Shown here piece by piece: positions 51,389 through 59,327 of a stretch of DNA of 64,000 nt. Below the pieces are notes generated by a model. That model searched no databases. It was given only the letters and a program-made list of their open reading frames with translations, and was not told the origin of the DNA. This stretch comes from Mycolicibacterium sp. 018/SC-01/001 (lineage in GTDB: Bacteria > Actinomycetota > Actinomycetes > Mycobacteriales > Mycobacteriaceae). The stretch's first letter is position 1; the number at the start of each line of letters is the position of its first letter. The position numbers and the translations under genes are program-made. Location of the stretch: positions 1 through 64,000 of the forward strand of contig NZ_VKAA01000015.1 of assembly GCF_007096635.1 (NCBI RefSeq). The letters are read 5' to 3'.

Positions 51389-51403
51389 CTTCACTGGGTG
51401 AAA
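51389..51403. promoter_or_regulatory. IclR-type dyad overlapping the iclR start codon
   Basis: CTTCACTGGGTGAAA; TTCAC and GTGAA arms face each other around TGG. The GTG start of the regulator (51398-51400) is inside the site, so binding would repress its own translation or initiation. Matches the site at 51286-51300. Confidence 0.6.
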
Positions 51404-52171
51404 ACCGAAGAACGTCCGGAGAAGAGCTCGACCCTGATCGGCGTCGAGCGCACAGCCCGGGTGCTCAGCGCCGTCGCCGACGCGAATGTCGGTAATCTGA
51501 CCGAGATTTCGCGTCGCACCGAGCTCAACGAGGCGACCGTGCTGCGGTACCTGAACAGCCTGGCGGCACTGGGTTACATCGAGCGTTTCAACGCGACCCA
51601 GTACCGGCTCGGCTGGGAGGTGTTCCGACTGGGCCAGCGCGCGTTCTCTGGCCAGGTGCCCTCCGAAGCGGTCCTGCCGACCATGGAACGGTTGATGCAC
51701 GAGTTCAACGAGACCGTGAACTTCGCAGCGCACAAGGAACGCAGCGTGGTCATCCTCGAAGTCGTCGAGGGTCGCCGCGCGGTCAAGAAGGTCAGCGATG
51801 TCGGGCAGTCCGATCCCTGGCACGCTTCGGCGCTGGGAAAGGCCCTCCTGGCCACCATGCCCGACAGTGTCTGGCGCGACATCGTCGCCTCCGCGGGCCT
51901 TGCGGAGCTCACGCCCCACACCATCACGACCATGAAGAAGTTGGACGCGGAGATCAAGGAGATCCGCACGCTGGGATTCGCGGTCGACCGGGAGGAGGCC
52001 GCTGAGGAGCTGACCTGTGTGGCCGCGGCGATCCCGACCTCCGACGGCGGCGCGTCCCGCTACGCACTCAGCATCAGTTTCCTGACGCACCGGTTGACGC
52101 CCGAGAGCCTCGAGCACGCCGGCGCCCAGGTGATCGCGGGGGCACGGGAGATCGCCAAGAAGCTCCCGTGA
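51398..52171 (+). CDS. IclR-family transcriptional regulator
   Basis: A 257-residue regulator. The N-terminal winged helix (about 15-75) reads GVERTARVLSAVADANVGNLTEISRRTELNEATVLRYLNSLAALGYIER in parts. The C-terminal ligand domain (about 90-255) has PWHASALGKALLA, the IclR signature around ELTCVAAAIPTSDGG, and ends in AGAREIAKKL. GTG start 51398. Divergent from the U32-like operon and coupled to the SDR gene (GTGA). It probably regulates both. Confidence 0.92.
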   Translation: MKTEERPEKSSTLIGVERTARVLSAVADANVGNLTEISRRTELNEATVLRYLNSLAALGYIERFNATQYRLGWEVFRLGQRAFSGQVPSEAVLPTMERLMHEFNETVNFAAHKERSVVILEVVEGRRAVKKVSDVGQSDPWHASALGKALLATMPDSVWRDIVASAGLAELTPHTITTMKKLDAEIKEIRTLGFAVDREEAAEELTCVAAAIPTSDGGASRYALSISFLTHRLTPESLEHAGAQVIAGAREIAKKLP

Positions 52172-52935
52172 CAGCCACGCAGTGGCCGGGCCGGTTCGAC
52201 GGACGTGCCGCAATGGTCACCGGTGCGACGTCGGGCATCGGGCTGGCGATCGCGCACCGGCTGCATGCCGAGGGCGCGCGAGTCCTGGCCACCGGCCGTG
52301 ACCACCGGCGTGGACAAGAGCTCGGCGAATCTCTGGGCGAGAGAATCGTTTTCGTCGCCGCAGATCTCACCGACCCGGGTATCGCCGACCGGCTCACCGG
52401 GGCGTGTCTCAAGTCTTTCGGCGCACTGGATGTGCTCGTCAACAACGCGGGCCTCGACCACACCGGTGACTTCGCGACCAGCTCGATGGACTCCGTCCGG
52501 CAGGTGTTCGAGATCAACACCTTCTCGACCGTCGCGATGATGCAGAGCGCGGCACGCGTCATGCGCACCGGCGCGGCGATGGTCAATGTGACCTCACGGC
52601 TGGCCACGGTCGGCGTGCCGACCATGGGGATCTACGCGGCGTCGAAGGGTGCGATCCACGCTTTGACGCGCTCGGTGGCGGTCGAACTCGCCCCGCGTGG
52701 GATTCGCGTCAACGATGTCGCGCCCGGGATGACGCGCACCCCTCTCTACGACGACTGGCTCGCCCGCAATCCGGGCGGGGAGAGCGCCGAAGCTGAGGTG
52801 GTGCGCGATATTCCGTTACGACGCCTGGCAACTCCGGAAGATGTGGCGGCCGCCGTGGCGTACCTCGCCTCAGACGACGCCCGGTATGTCACGGGAACCA
52901 CGATCGCTGTGGACGGGGGCTACACCGCGCGGTGA
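52168..52935 (+). CDS. Short-chain dehydrogenase/reductase coupled to iclR
   Basis: A 255-residue classical SDR. NAD(P) fold MVTGATSGIGLAIAHRL near residue 16; the basic TGRDHRRG after beta2 favours NADP(H). NNAGLD, the catalytic YAASKGAIHALTRS, and C-terminal TIAVDGGY are intact; Ser is in VTSRLATVG. Start GTG 52168 overlaps the iclR stop. Its substrate is presumably an intermediate of the divergent catabolic operon. Confidence 0.9.
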   Translation: MTATQWPGRFDGRAAMVTGATSGIGLAIAHRLHAEGARVLATGRDHRRGQELGESLGERIVFVAADLTDPGIADRLTGACLKSFGALDVLVNNAGLDHTGDFATSSMDSVRQVFEINTFSTVAMMQSAARVMRTGAAMVNVTSRLATVGVPTMGIYAASKGAIHALTRSVAVELAPRGIRVNDVAPGMTRTPLYDDWLARNPGGESAEAEVVRDIPLRRLATPEDVAAAVAYLASDDARYVTGTTIAVDGGYTAR

Positions 52936-52968
52936 CACTGACTGCCAAGGGATGCCGGTGGACGGGCG

Positions 52969-53532
52969 TCACCAGGTGCTGGTGCGCATGACGATCTCGG
53001 CGGCCAGCTGCGCCGTCGAGTCGGCGGCCTGCTTGCGACCGAGCAGGTCCACGATCCGGTACTCGCCGTAGACGAAACGCTGGCTCGCCTTCGCCACCGC
53101 CCGCGCCGCCGGCGTGCTCACCAGTGCGGTGGTGTTCAGTTCGACCGGCGGGCACCCGTCGTCGCGCACCGCACCTGAGAGATCGGGCACCCGCGGGTGC
53201 CCCCGATCGATGACCACCAGCCCGATGAAGCGGTCCAACCGGGTGGCGGCCAGCTCCCAGGCCAGTTCACCGCCGGCCTTGTCCCCCACCAGCAAGGCCC
53301 ACCGCACGTCGAGCTGGTCCAGGATGTCGACCACCGACTTGGCGGTCAGGCGTGGGTCAGGCCCGATGACGACCGTGCGCAACGACGCGGTGTGCAACCG
53401 TTGGCAGACGGCTTCGTAAGCGGCAGGCGGCTTCTGGGCTGCTCCCAGCAGCACCACGACCGAACCGTTCTGGGGGCCGGTGACCTCGACGGGCACCCCG
53501 ATGCCGTCGACGGTGATCATGGCAGCGGGCAT
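52969..53532 (-). CDS. Alpha/beta-hydrolase-fold protein lacking the nucleophile Ser
   Basis: A 187-residue protein with alpha/beta-hydrolase pattern (VVVLLGAAQKPPAAYEAVCQRL, VVIGPDP, RWALLVGDKAGGELAWELA, FIGLVVIDRGHP). At the nucleophile elbow G-x-S-x-G it reads G83-D-K85-A-G87, so Lys replaces Ser. It is also shorter than active hydrolases. It may be a non-catalytic relative. The M. tuberculosis neighbour Rv2862c is a possible counterpart by position only. Alternative start ATG 53520. Confidence 0.7.
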   Translation of the reverse strand: MPAAMITVDGIGVPVEVTGPQNGSVVVLLGAAQKPPAAYEAVCQRLHTASLRTVVIGPDPRLTAKSVVDILDQLDVRWALLVGDKAGGELAWELAATRLDRFIGLVVIDRGHPRVPDLSGAVRDDGCPPVELNTTALVSTPAARAVAKASQRFVYGEYRIVDLLGRKQAADSTAQLAAEIVMRTSTW

Positions 53533-53594
53533 TGCGCCACGCTACCGTCCGCGGCTGAGTCGGCGGGCCGATTTGCCCCCGGTTGACGCACGCG

Positions 53595-54257
53595 TCATGC
53601 CGCCTGGGCGCGCTGCGCCTGTCGGCTGACGGTGTCGAGAAAGGTCTGTGGCAATGTGCCGGTCACAGGTATCGACGGATCACGGGTGGGGAAGGCGATA
53701 CCGAAAACCGCTGCGCCGCCGATGTTCTCGAAGGAGAAATAGACCGTACTGTCAGCGCCGGCGAGATGCATGGTCTGCTCGTAGACCAGCGCGTCGGACC
53801 GATCGGTCTGTATTCGAGTGGTGGTCATCGGGATGCCGGGGTCGGTCGGCGCGAAGAACGTCTCGAACGTCGCGCAGCGCTGCGCGGTCGCGGCCAGCCG
53901 CCCGAGGTCGAGCTGCCATGTCAGCACCGTGATGACCATGCGGGCCCCGTTGTAGGCGGCGACGTACTCGGCCGCACTGCCGGGCCCACGCTCGGCCGTC
54001 GCGGCGATGTCCCGGGTCAGACCGTCGGTGCAGCCCTGCGGTTTCGACAGCATCGGCGGCGGACCACCGGCCCCGTCGGCCGCTCCGGGTTCCTTGGTGA
54101 TGCGCTCGTAGTGCACGCCCTGCGGGAAGTCGGCCGCGGTGAGCAGCATTCGGTCCAGCCGCGCCCCGGGCCAGGTCGCGGTCCCCGTCACCGTCGACGC
54201 GCACCCGCTCACCAGCGCGAGCGTGACCAGGGTCGCGAAGCCGGCGCGCCAGGTCAT
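53595..54257 (-). CDS. Putative secreted lipoprotein
   Basis: A 220-residue protein with a classic lipoprotein signal: hydrophobic stretch then LVSGC with Cys19. The mature domain is mixed alpha/beta with several Thr-rich parts and two cysteines (QGC, RCATFE). No named domain is recognised; it is like the many small mycobacterial lipoproteins with a steroid- or ligand-binding look. It ends 62 bp before the hydrolase-like gene and starts 20 bp from mapB's stop. Confidence 0.8.
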   Translation of the reverse strand: MTWRAGFATLVTLALVSGCASTVTGTATWPGARLDRMLLTAADFPQGVHYERITKEPGAADGAGGPPPMLSKPQGCTDGLTRDIAATAERGPGSAAEYVAAYNGARMVITVLTWQLDLGRLAATAQRCATFETFFAPTDPGIPMTTTRIQTDRSDALVYEQTMHLAGADSTVYFSFENIGGAAVFGIAFPTRDPSIPVTGTLPQTFLDTVSRQAQRAQAA

Positions 54258-54277
54258 GGCATCAGGCTACCGATGCC

Positions 54278-55135
54278 TCAGAGCTGCGTGAGGATCTCCG
54301 CGCCCGACTCGGTGACCACCAGCGTGTGCTCGAACTGCGCCGTCCACTTCTTGTCGGTCGTCGCGACCGTCCAGTCGTCGTCCCAGATCTCGTAGTCCAG
54401 CGAGCCGAGGTTGATCATCGGCTCGATGGTGAACGTCATGCCCGGTTCGATGACGGTCTGTACCGACGGCTGGTCGTAGTGCAACACCACCAGCCCGTTG
54501 TGGAAGGTGGTGCCGATGCCGTGGCCGGTGAAGTCACGAACGACGTTGTAGCCGAAGCGGTTTGCGTAGGACTCGATGACCCTGCCGATCACCGACAGCG
54601 CGCGACCGGGCTTGACCGCCTTGATCGCGCGCATGGTCGCCTCGTGGGTGCGCTCCACCAGCAGCCGGTGCTCCTCGGAGACGTTTCCGGCCAGGAACGT
54701 CGCGTTGGTGTCACCGTGCACACCGTCGATGTAGGCGGTGACGTCGATGTTGACGATGTCGCCGTCTTCGATCACGGTCGAATCCGGGATGCCGTGGCAG
54801 ATGATCTCGTTGAGCGAGGTGCAGCACGACTTCGGGTAACCCTTGTAACCCAGCGTCGACGGGTAGGCGCCGTGGTCGATCATGTAGTCGTGGGCGATCC
54901 GGTCCAGCTGGTCGGTGGTCACTCCGGGGGCGACGGCCTCACCGGCGGCGGCGAGTGCCCCGGCGGCGATACGGCAGGCCTCCCGCATCTTCTCGATCAC
55001 CTCGGGCGTCTGCACCCACGGCTCGCTGCCCTCACGCGCCGTGGGTTTCCACACGTACTCGGGGCGGTCGATGGACGCGGGCACCGGCAGTGTCGGCGAC
55101 ACGGTGCCGGGTCGCAGTGCGGTCCGAACAGACAT
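54278..55135 (-). CDS. map: Methionine aminopeptidase, type I
   Basis: Removes N-terminal Met from nascent proteins. 285 residues from ATG 55135, equal to mycobacterial MapB. An N-terminal extension of about 40 residues with PEYVWKPTAREG carries a Pro-x-x-x motif typical of type Ic enzymes. Metal ligands: Asp in NIDVTAYIDGVHGD, the HGIGTTFH His, and Glu residues in MTFTIEPMINLG and QFEHTLVV. The Cys in YPKSCCTSLNE is at the S1 site. Only a 53-bp gap separates it from the DUF1707 gene. Confidence 0.95.
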   Translation of the reverse strand: MSVRTALRPGTVSPTLPVPASIDRPEYVWKPTAREGSEPWVQTPEVIEKMREACRIAAGALAAAGEAVAPGVTTDQLDRIAHDYMIDHGAYPSTLGYKGYPKSCCTSLNEIICHGIPDSTVIEDGDIVNIDVTAYIDGVHGDTNATFLAGNVSEEHRLLVERTHEATMRAIKAVKPGRALSVIGRVIESYANRFGYNVVRDFTGHGIGTTFHNGLVVLHYDQPSVQTVIEPGMTFTIEPMINLGSLDYEIWDDDWTVATTDKKWTAQFEHTLVVTESGAEILTQL

Positions 55136-55188
55136 GACCTCGATGTTAGTCGCCGGGCGGGCGATCGACGCCGCTGCCGGTCGCGTGA

Positions 55189-55767
55189 TCAGTGGCCGCG
55201 CCGGGGCAGGCCGACCCGCCAGGACTTCTGGGGGCCGCGGATGTCCACCGAGCCGCACACCACCTTGCCGGTCAGCACGACATGTGGATTGCCTTCTGCC
55301 GGTGCCTCTTTGCGATGGTCGGTGGCACTGCCGACGTTGACCTCCACGTCGTCGATGGAGGCACTGGCGCCGTCGGGCAGGCGCAGATCCAGACCGCCGA
55401 ATTTCATGTCGAGCTCGATGATCACGATCGGGCCGGCGAACCGCGCGCGGGTGAGGTCGAGTTCCACCGAGCCCATGCGGCGGTACAGCGCCAACCGGGT
55501 GGGCACCACCCACTCACCCTGGCGCTTCAGCGAGCCGAACACCCCGCGCAGCTCCACCCGGTCGGCCGCCGAGGCCACGATCGCGCCCGGGCCCGGCAGA
55601 TCACCGACCAGCGCGTCGAGGTCTGATGGCAACCGTGCCCGGGAGACCATCGCCGAGCGTTCCTCGAACTCCGCGATGTCCAGCAGCCCGAGTGCGACCG
55701 CATTGTGCAGACGGCGCAGGGTGCCGTTGCGGTCGGCGTCGGAGATTCGCATCTCGATATCGGTCAT
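55189..55767 (-). CDS. DUF1707 domain protein
   Basis: A 192-residue protein with an N-terminal DUF1707/SHOCT-like segment (MRISDADRNGTLRRLHNAVALGLLDIAEFEER, in parts) of about 55 residues. A C-terminal beta-rich part with LFGS/VFGSLKRQGEWVVP and GGLDLRLPDGA repeats resembles the LiaF/DUF2154-type C-terminus. No membrane helix. Role unknown; such proteins are common and mostly regulatory in actinobacteria. Confidence 0.8.
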   Translation of the reverse strand: MTDIEMRISDADRNGTLRRLHNAVALGLLDIAEFEERSAMVSRARLPSDLDALVGDLPGPGAIVASAADRVELRGVFGSLKRQGEWVVPTRLALYRRMGSVELDLTRARFAGPIVIIELDMKFGGLDLRLPDGASASIDDVEVNVGSATDHRKEAPAEGNPHVVLTGKVVCGSVDIRGPQKSWRVGLPRRGH

Positions 55768-55809
55768 GGCGGTTCCACCGTACCGCCGCGACGCTGCAGT
55801 GCTCTCCCG

Positions 55810-57633
55810 TCACGCCTGGTAGTCGGGCGGCAGGGAGTCCAGCATGCCTTTGAGCATGCGCACCGCGTACTCCGAACTCCCACCGCCGACGATCAGAGCC
55901 GAGAACGCCATGTCGCCTCGATAACCCGTGAACCAGGAGTGCGAGCCGCCCTCGAACTCGGCCTCGCCGGTCTTTCCGCGCACGTCGCCAGCGCCCTGCA
56001 GGTCCTTGGCGGTGCCGTTGGTGACGACCAGGCGCATCATCGGCCGCAGGCTGTCGACGACGCCGGTCGGGATGGGCTGCCGATCGCCGCTGACCTCGGT
56101 GTCGCGGCCGGCGATCAACCGCGGCACCGGAGTGTGACCTGCCGCGACGGTCGCCGCGGCCAACGCCATCCCGAACGGGCTGACCAGCACCTTGCCCTGC
56201 CCGAAGCCGTCCTCGGTGCGCTCGGTGAGGTTGACCGTGGGCGGCACCGAGCCGCTGACTGTGGACAGTCCGGCGATCTTGTAGTCCGGTCCGATGCCGT
56301 ACTGCGACGCGGCCTGCGTGAGCCCCCGCGGCGGCATCCGGCTGGCCAGCTCGGCGAACGTGGTGTTGCAGGAGCTCGCGAACGCCCGCGACATCGGCAC
56401 CGTGCCGAGGTCGAAGCCGCCGTAGTTGGGCACCGTCCGATGTCCGATGTCGAGGTGACCGGGGCACCCGAGAAGCGTGTTCGGCGTGGCCATGTCCCGC
56501 TCGATCGCCGCACCCGCGGTGACGATCTTGAACGTCGATCCGGGCGGGTAGAGACCCATCGTCGCCAACGGTCCCTCCCGGTCGGCGGCGCTGTTCTGCG
56601 CGACGGCCAGGATCTCGCCCGTCGACGGTTTGATCACCACGATCATGGCCTGTTTGCCGGTGAAGTCGACCGCGTTCTGCGCCGCGGTCTGCACGGCCCG
56701 GTCGAGGCTGATGTTGATCGACGGCGCCGGCGTACCGGGGACTTCGTTGAGGACGTCGACGTCGACACCGTTCTGGTTGACCGTGACCACGCGCCAGCCC
56801 GGGGCGCCGTCCAGCTCCTCGGAGACGGTCTTTTTCACCTCGTCGATCAGCGCCGGCGCGAAATGGTCGTCGGTGGGCACCATCTCGGGCTGCGGAGTGA
56901 TCACCACCCCGGGCAGCGCGCCGATCGCTCCGGCGACGGCGTCGCGGTCGGCCTGGCGCAGCGTCACCAGGGCGAGCGGGCCGGGCGTCGAACTGGCCTG
57001 CTCGGCCAGCCGCTGGGGATCGAGGGTGTTGTCGAACGGGCGCAGCGCATCGGTGACCGCCCGTGCCGTCGGCATCAGCTGCTCGCCTGCGGCTTTGGCG
57101 TCGAGTGCGATGCCGTAGCGGTAGCCCGGCACCAGCACGGTGGTGCCGCTGCGCTCGTTGACCGATGCCCTCGGCGGCGGGTCGGCCCGCAGCGCGAGTG
57201 TCTGGTTCTCACCGAGCCGGGGGTGCAGACCGGTGGCGGTCCAGCGCACCTGCCAGCGGCCCTCTTCGCGGATCATGTTGAGCTGGCCGTCATAGGTCCA
57301 GCTCCGATCCTTGGGCAGGTGCCAGGTGTAGCGGTAGGCGATGCTGCCGGTGTCCTCGGCGTATTTGGCGCTCAGGATCTGGGCGTCGAGCGCCTTGGCC
57401 TGCAGGCCCGCCCACGCCGCGTTGAGCGCTTCACGTGCCGCGTCGGGCCGGTCGGCCAGTGCGGCCGCGGCGCTGGTGTCACCGGTCGCCAGCGCCGAGA
57501 AGAACGCTTCGGCGGTCGGCTCGGGCCCATCCGGTCGCGGCGTGCACGCGCTCAACGCCAGCACCACCGTCAGGACGGTGACGACGGCCGCCACGCGCGA
57601 TGTGATTGATGCGGAAGAGACTCTTGTGACCAT
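55810..57633 (-). CDS. Penicillin-binding lipoprotein
   Basis: A 607-residue penicillin-binding protein with a lipobox (VLALSACTP, Cys30), matching Rv2864c. After a NTF2-like MecA_N domain (about 35-150) comes the PBP dimerisation domain and the transpeptidase domain (about 330-605). Active-site motifs: SxxK as STFK (PPGSTFK), SxN as SCN (SSCNTTFAELASRM), and KTG (GKTGEAEFEGGSHSWFTGY). Start ATG 57633 by match to the M. tuberculosis N-terminus MVTK; no Shine-Dalgarno is seen, so a leaderless start is possible. Confidence 0.93.
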   Translation of the reverse strand: MVTRVSSASITSRVAAVVTVLTVVLALSACTPRPDGPEPTAEAFFSALATGDTSAAAALADRPDAAREALNAAWAGLQAKALDAQILSAKYAEDTGSIAYRYTWHLPKDRSWTYDGQLNMIREEGRWQVRWTATGLHPRLGENQTLALRADPPPRASVNERSGTTVLVPGYRYGIALDAKAAGEQLMPTARAVTDALRPFDNTLDPQRLAEQASSTPGPLALVTLRQADRDAVAGAIGALPGVVITPQPEMVPTDDHFAPALIDEVKKTVSEELDGAPGWRVVTVNQNGVDVDVLNEVPGTPAPSINISLDRAVQTAAQNAVDFTGKQAMIVVIKPSTGEILAVAQNSAADREGPLATMGLYPPGSTFKIVTAGAAIERDMATPNTLLGCPGHLDIGHRTVPNYGGFDLGTVPMSRAFASSCNTTFAELASRMPPRGLTQAASQYGIGPDYKIAGLSTVSGSVPPTVNLTERTEDGFGQGKVLVSPFGMALAAATVAAGHTPVPRLIAGRDTEVSGDRQPIPTGVVDSLRPMMRLVVTNGTAKDLQGAGDVRGKTGEAEFEGGSHSWFTGYRGDMAFSALIVGGGSSEYAVRMLKGMLDSLPPDYQA

Positions 57634-57751
57634 TGGGACTGATGTTAAGAAGTAACGATCCGATATCGCCGCAGGCGCACCGCCCAAACCGACAAACGGG
57701 CGCAAAAGTGCGAGAAGAACCCGCCATTTCGTCGAGCTCGGTGAAGGGAAG

Positions 57752-58414
57752 CTAGGCGTTCGCAGCCGGGGCCCGCACGACGAGCGGCGCCGCCGGGAAG
57801 TAGGCGGCCATCTCCGAGCGCGATGTCCGCAGCGCCGCAGTCCCGAAACCCTGCTTGCGATGATCCGGGTGAATCCAGATCCGCACGTCGACCTCGCCGC
57901 CGCACAACTCACCGAAGACCATGCCGACCTTGACGGCACCGACCTCGGCGACCAACCAGGCCGCCTCCTCCGCCGCAACCCGGTTCACGGCCTCGCGGAT
58001 CTCGTCGGTCAGATCGCCGGCCGGCGCGTCGGTGCCGTCGCCCGCGGACCGCACGTCATCGGTGCGGGCGGCGAAGATGTCGCGGTCGACATCGGCGGAG
58101 AACGGTCGCAGGCGCAAGCGACGCGCGGGCCCCGGCGCCTGTTCGGCCGGCGAATCCGTCGGCTGCATGCTGGTCAGGGTGTCGAGTTCGGCAGCGATGC
58201 GGCGACGCGACACCCGGGTCAGCCGGTCGAACGACAACCGCAGCACCGCCTCGGCGGCCTCGGCGGTCGTGTCGAGAAGATCGGCCAGCGCCTCGATCGC
58301 GGCGTCGTAGTCCTCGGAGGCCACGACGGCGTCGAGGACGTCGTGGCGCCGCTCCAGCGCGCGCACCATCGCATCGGCAATGATCGTGCGCTCCACGGGA
58401 TCCCGGTCGGTCAT
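57752..58414 (-). CDS. GNAT acetyltransferase with helical N-terminal domain
   Basis: A 220-residue protein. The N-terminal 65 residues (VLDAVVASEDYDAAIEALADLL ... LRLSFDRLTRVSRRRIAAEL) are helical and resemble the tail helix of GyrA/ParC. Residues about 105-215 are GNAT-like: VRIWIHPDHRKQGFGTAALR is the acetyl-CoA motif. Start ATG 58414 overlaps the next GNAT gene's stop (TGATG). Substrate unknown. Confidence 0.8.
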   Translation of the reverse strand: MTDRDPVERTIIADAMVRALERRHDVLDAVVASEDYDAAIEALADLLDTTAEAAEAVLRLSFDRLTRVSRRRIAAELDTLTSMQPTDSPAEQAPGPARRLRLRPFSADVDRDIFAARTDDVRSAGDGTDAPAGDLTDEIREAVNRVAAEEAAWLVAEVGAVKVGMVFGELCGGEVDVRIWIHPDHRKQGFGTAALRTSRSEMAAYFPAAPLVVRAPAANA

Positions 58415-59277
58415 CAGTCGAGCAGCACCGTGGCGAACGAGGCGACCTCGGTGAACCCGATGCGCGCGTACGTGGCGCGCGCGACGGTGTTGAAGCTGTT
58501 GACGTAGAGGCTCGCGATGCGTCCACTCGCGACGACGGCGGCTGCGACGGTCGCGGTGCCCGCGGTACCCATGCCGCGGCCGCGGAAGTCCGGGTGCACC
58601 CAGACACCCTGGATCTGCCCGACGGCCGGGGACTGCGAACCCACCTCGGCCTTGAACACCACCTGTCCGCGGTCGAAGCGCGCCCATGCGCGGCCGGCGG
58701 AGATCAGCCCGGCCACCCGGCGACGGTAGCCGCGGCCACCGTCGCCGATGCGCGGATCGATGCCGACCTCGCCGATGAACATGTCGATCGCGGCCACCAG
58801 ATAGGCGTCCAGCTCGTCCATGCGTACCTGCCGGACCTCGGGATCGGCAGCACACGCGGGCGCGGTGCCGAGCGCCATCAGCGGTTGATGGGCGCGCACG
58901 TCGCGAGCTGGGCCCCAGACCGGCTCGAGCCGCTGCCACATCGGCAACACCAATTCGGCGCGTCCGACCAACGACGAGCATCGCCGCGACGTGCTCATCG
59001 CCTTGTCCGCGAAGGCATTCAGATCGCTGGCCGCGCCCCGCAGCGGGATCAGGTTGGCGCCGGCGTAGCACAGGGATTCGCTCGCCCGCCGCCGCGTCCA
59101 CAGTTCGCCGCCGATCGCCGCGGGCTCGATGCCGTGCTCGGCCACCCGGGACGCGACCATGCAGGAGGCCACCGGATCGTCGTCGAGAACCTGCCGGACG
59201 GCGGTCATGTCACGGATGTCGCGCACCACCGACACCCTTCGCTCGTCAACGAGGCGAAAAAGCGGAGGAGCCGACAT
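58414..59277 (-). CDS. GNAT acetyltransferase with DUF4081 domain (Rv2867c-like)
   Basis: A 287-residue protein found next to gcpE/ispG in mycobacteria. The N-terminal DUF4081 domain is about 20-130 (DDPVASCMVASRVAEHGI). The C-terminal GNAT domain has IQGVWVHPDFRGRGMGTAGTATV and YVNSFNTVARATYARIGFTEVASFATVLL. Substrate unknown. It lies 50 bp downstream of ispG, in the same orientation. Confidence 0.88.
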   Translation of the reverse strand: MSAPPLFRLVDERRVSVVRDIRDMTAVRQVLDDDPVASCMVASRVAEHGIEPAAIGGELWTRRRASESLCYAGANLIPLRGAASDLNAFADKAMSTSRRCSSLVGRAELVLPMWQRLEPVWGPARDVRAHQPLMALGTAPACAADPEVRQVRMDELDAYLVAAIDMFIGEVGIDPRIGDGGRGYRRRVAGLISAGRAWARFDRGQVVFKAEVGSQSPAVGQIQGVWVHPDFRGRGMGTAGTATVAAAVVASGRIASLYVNSFNTVARATYARIGFTEVASFATVLLD

Positions 59278-59327
59278 CTGGACTCTTTCTGCGACGACCC
59301 TTGGGCAGCCCTAATGAGGCCTTGCGC

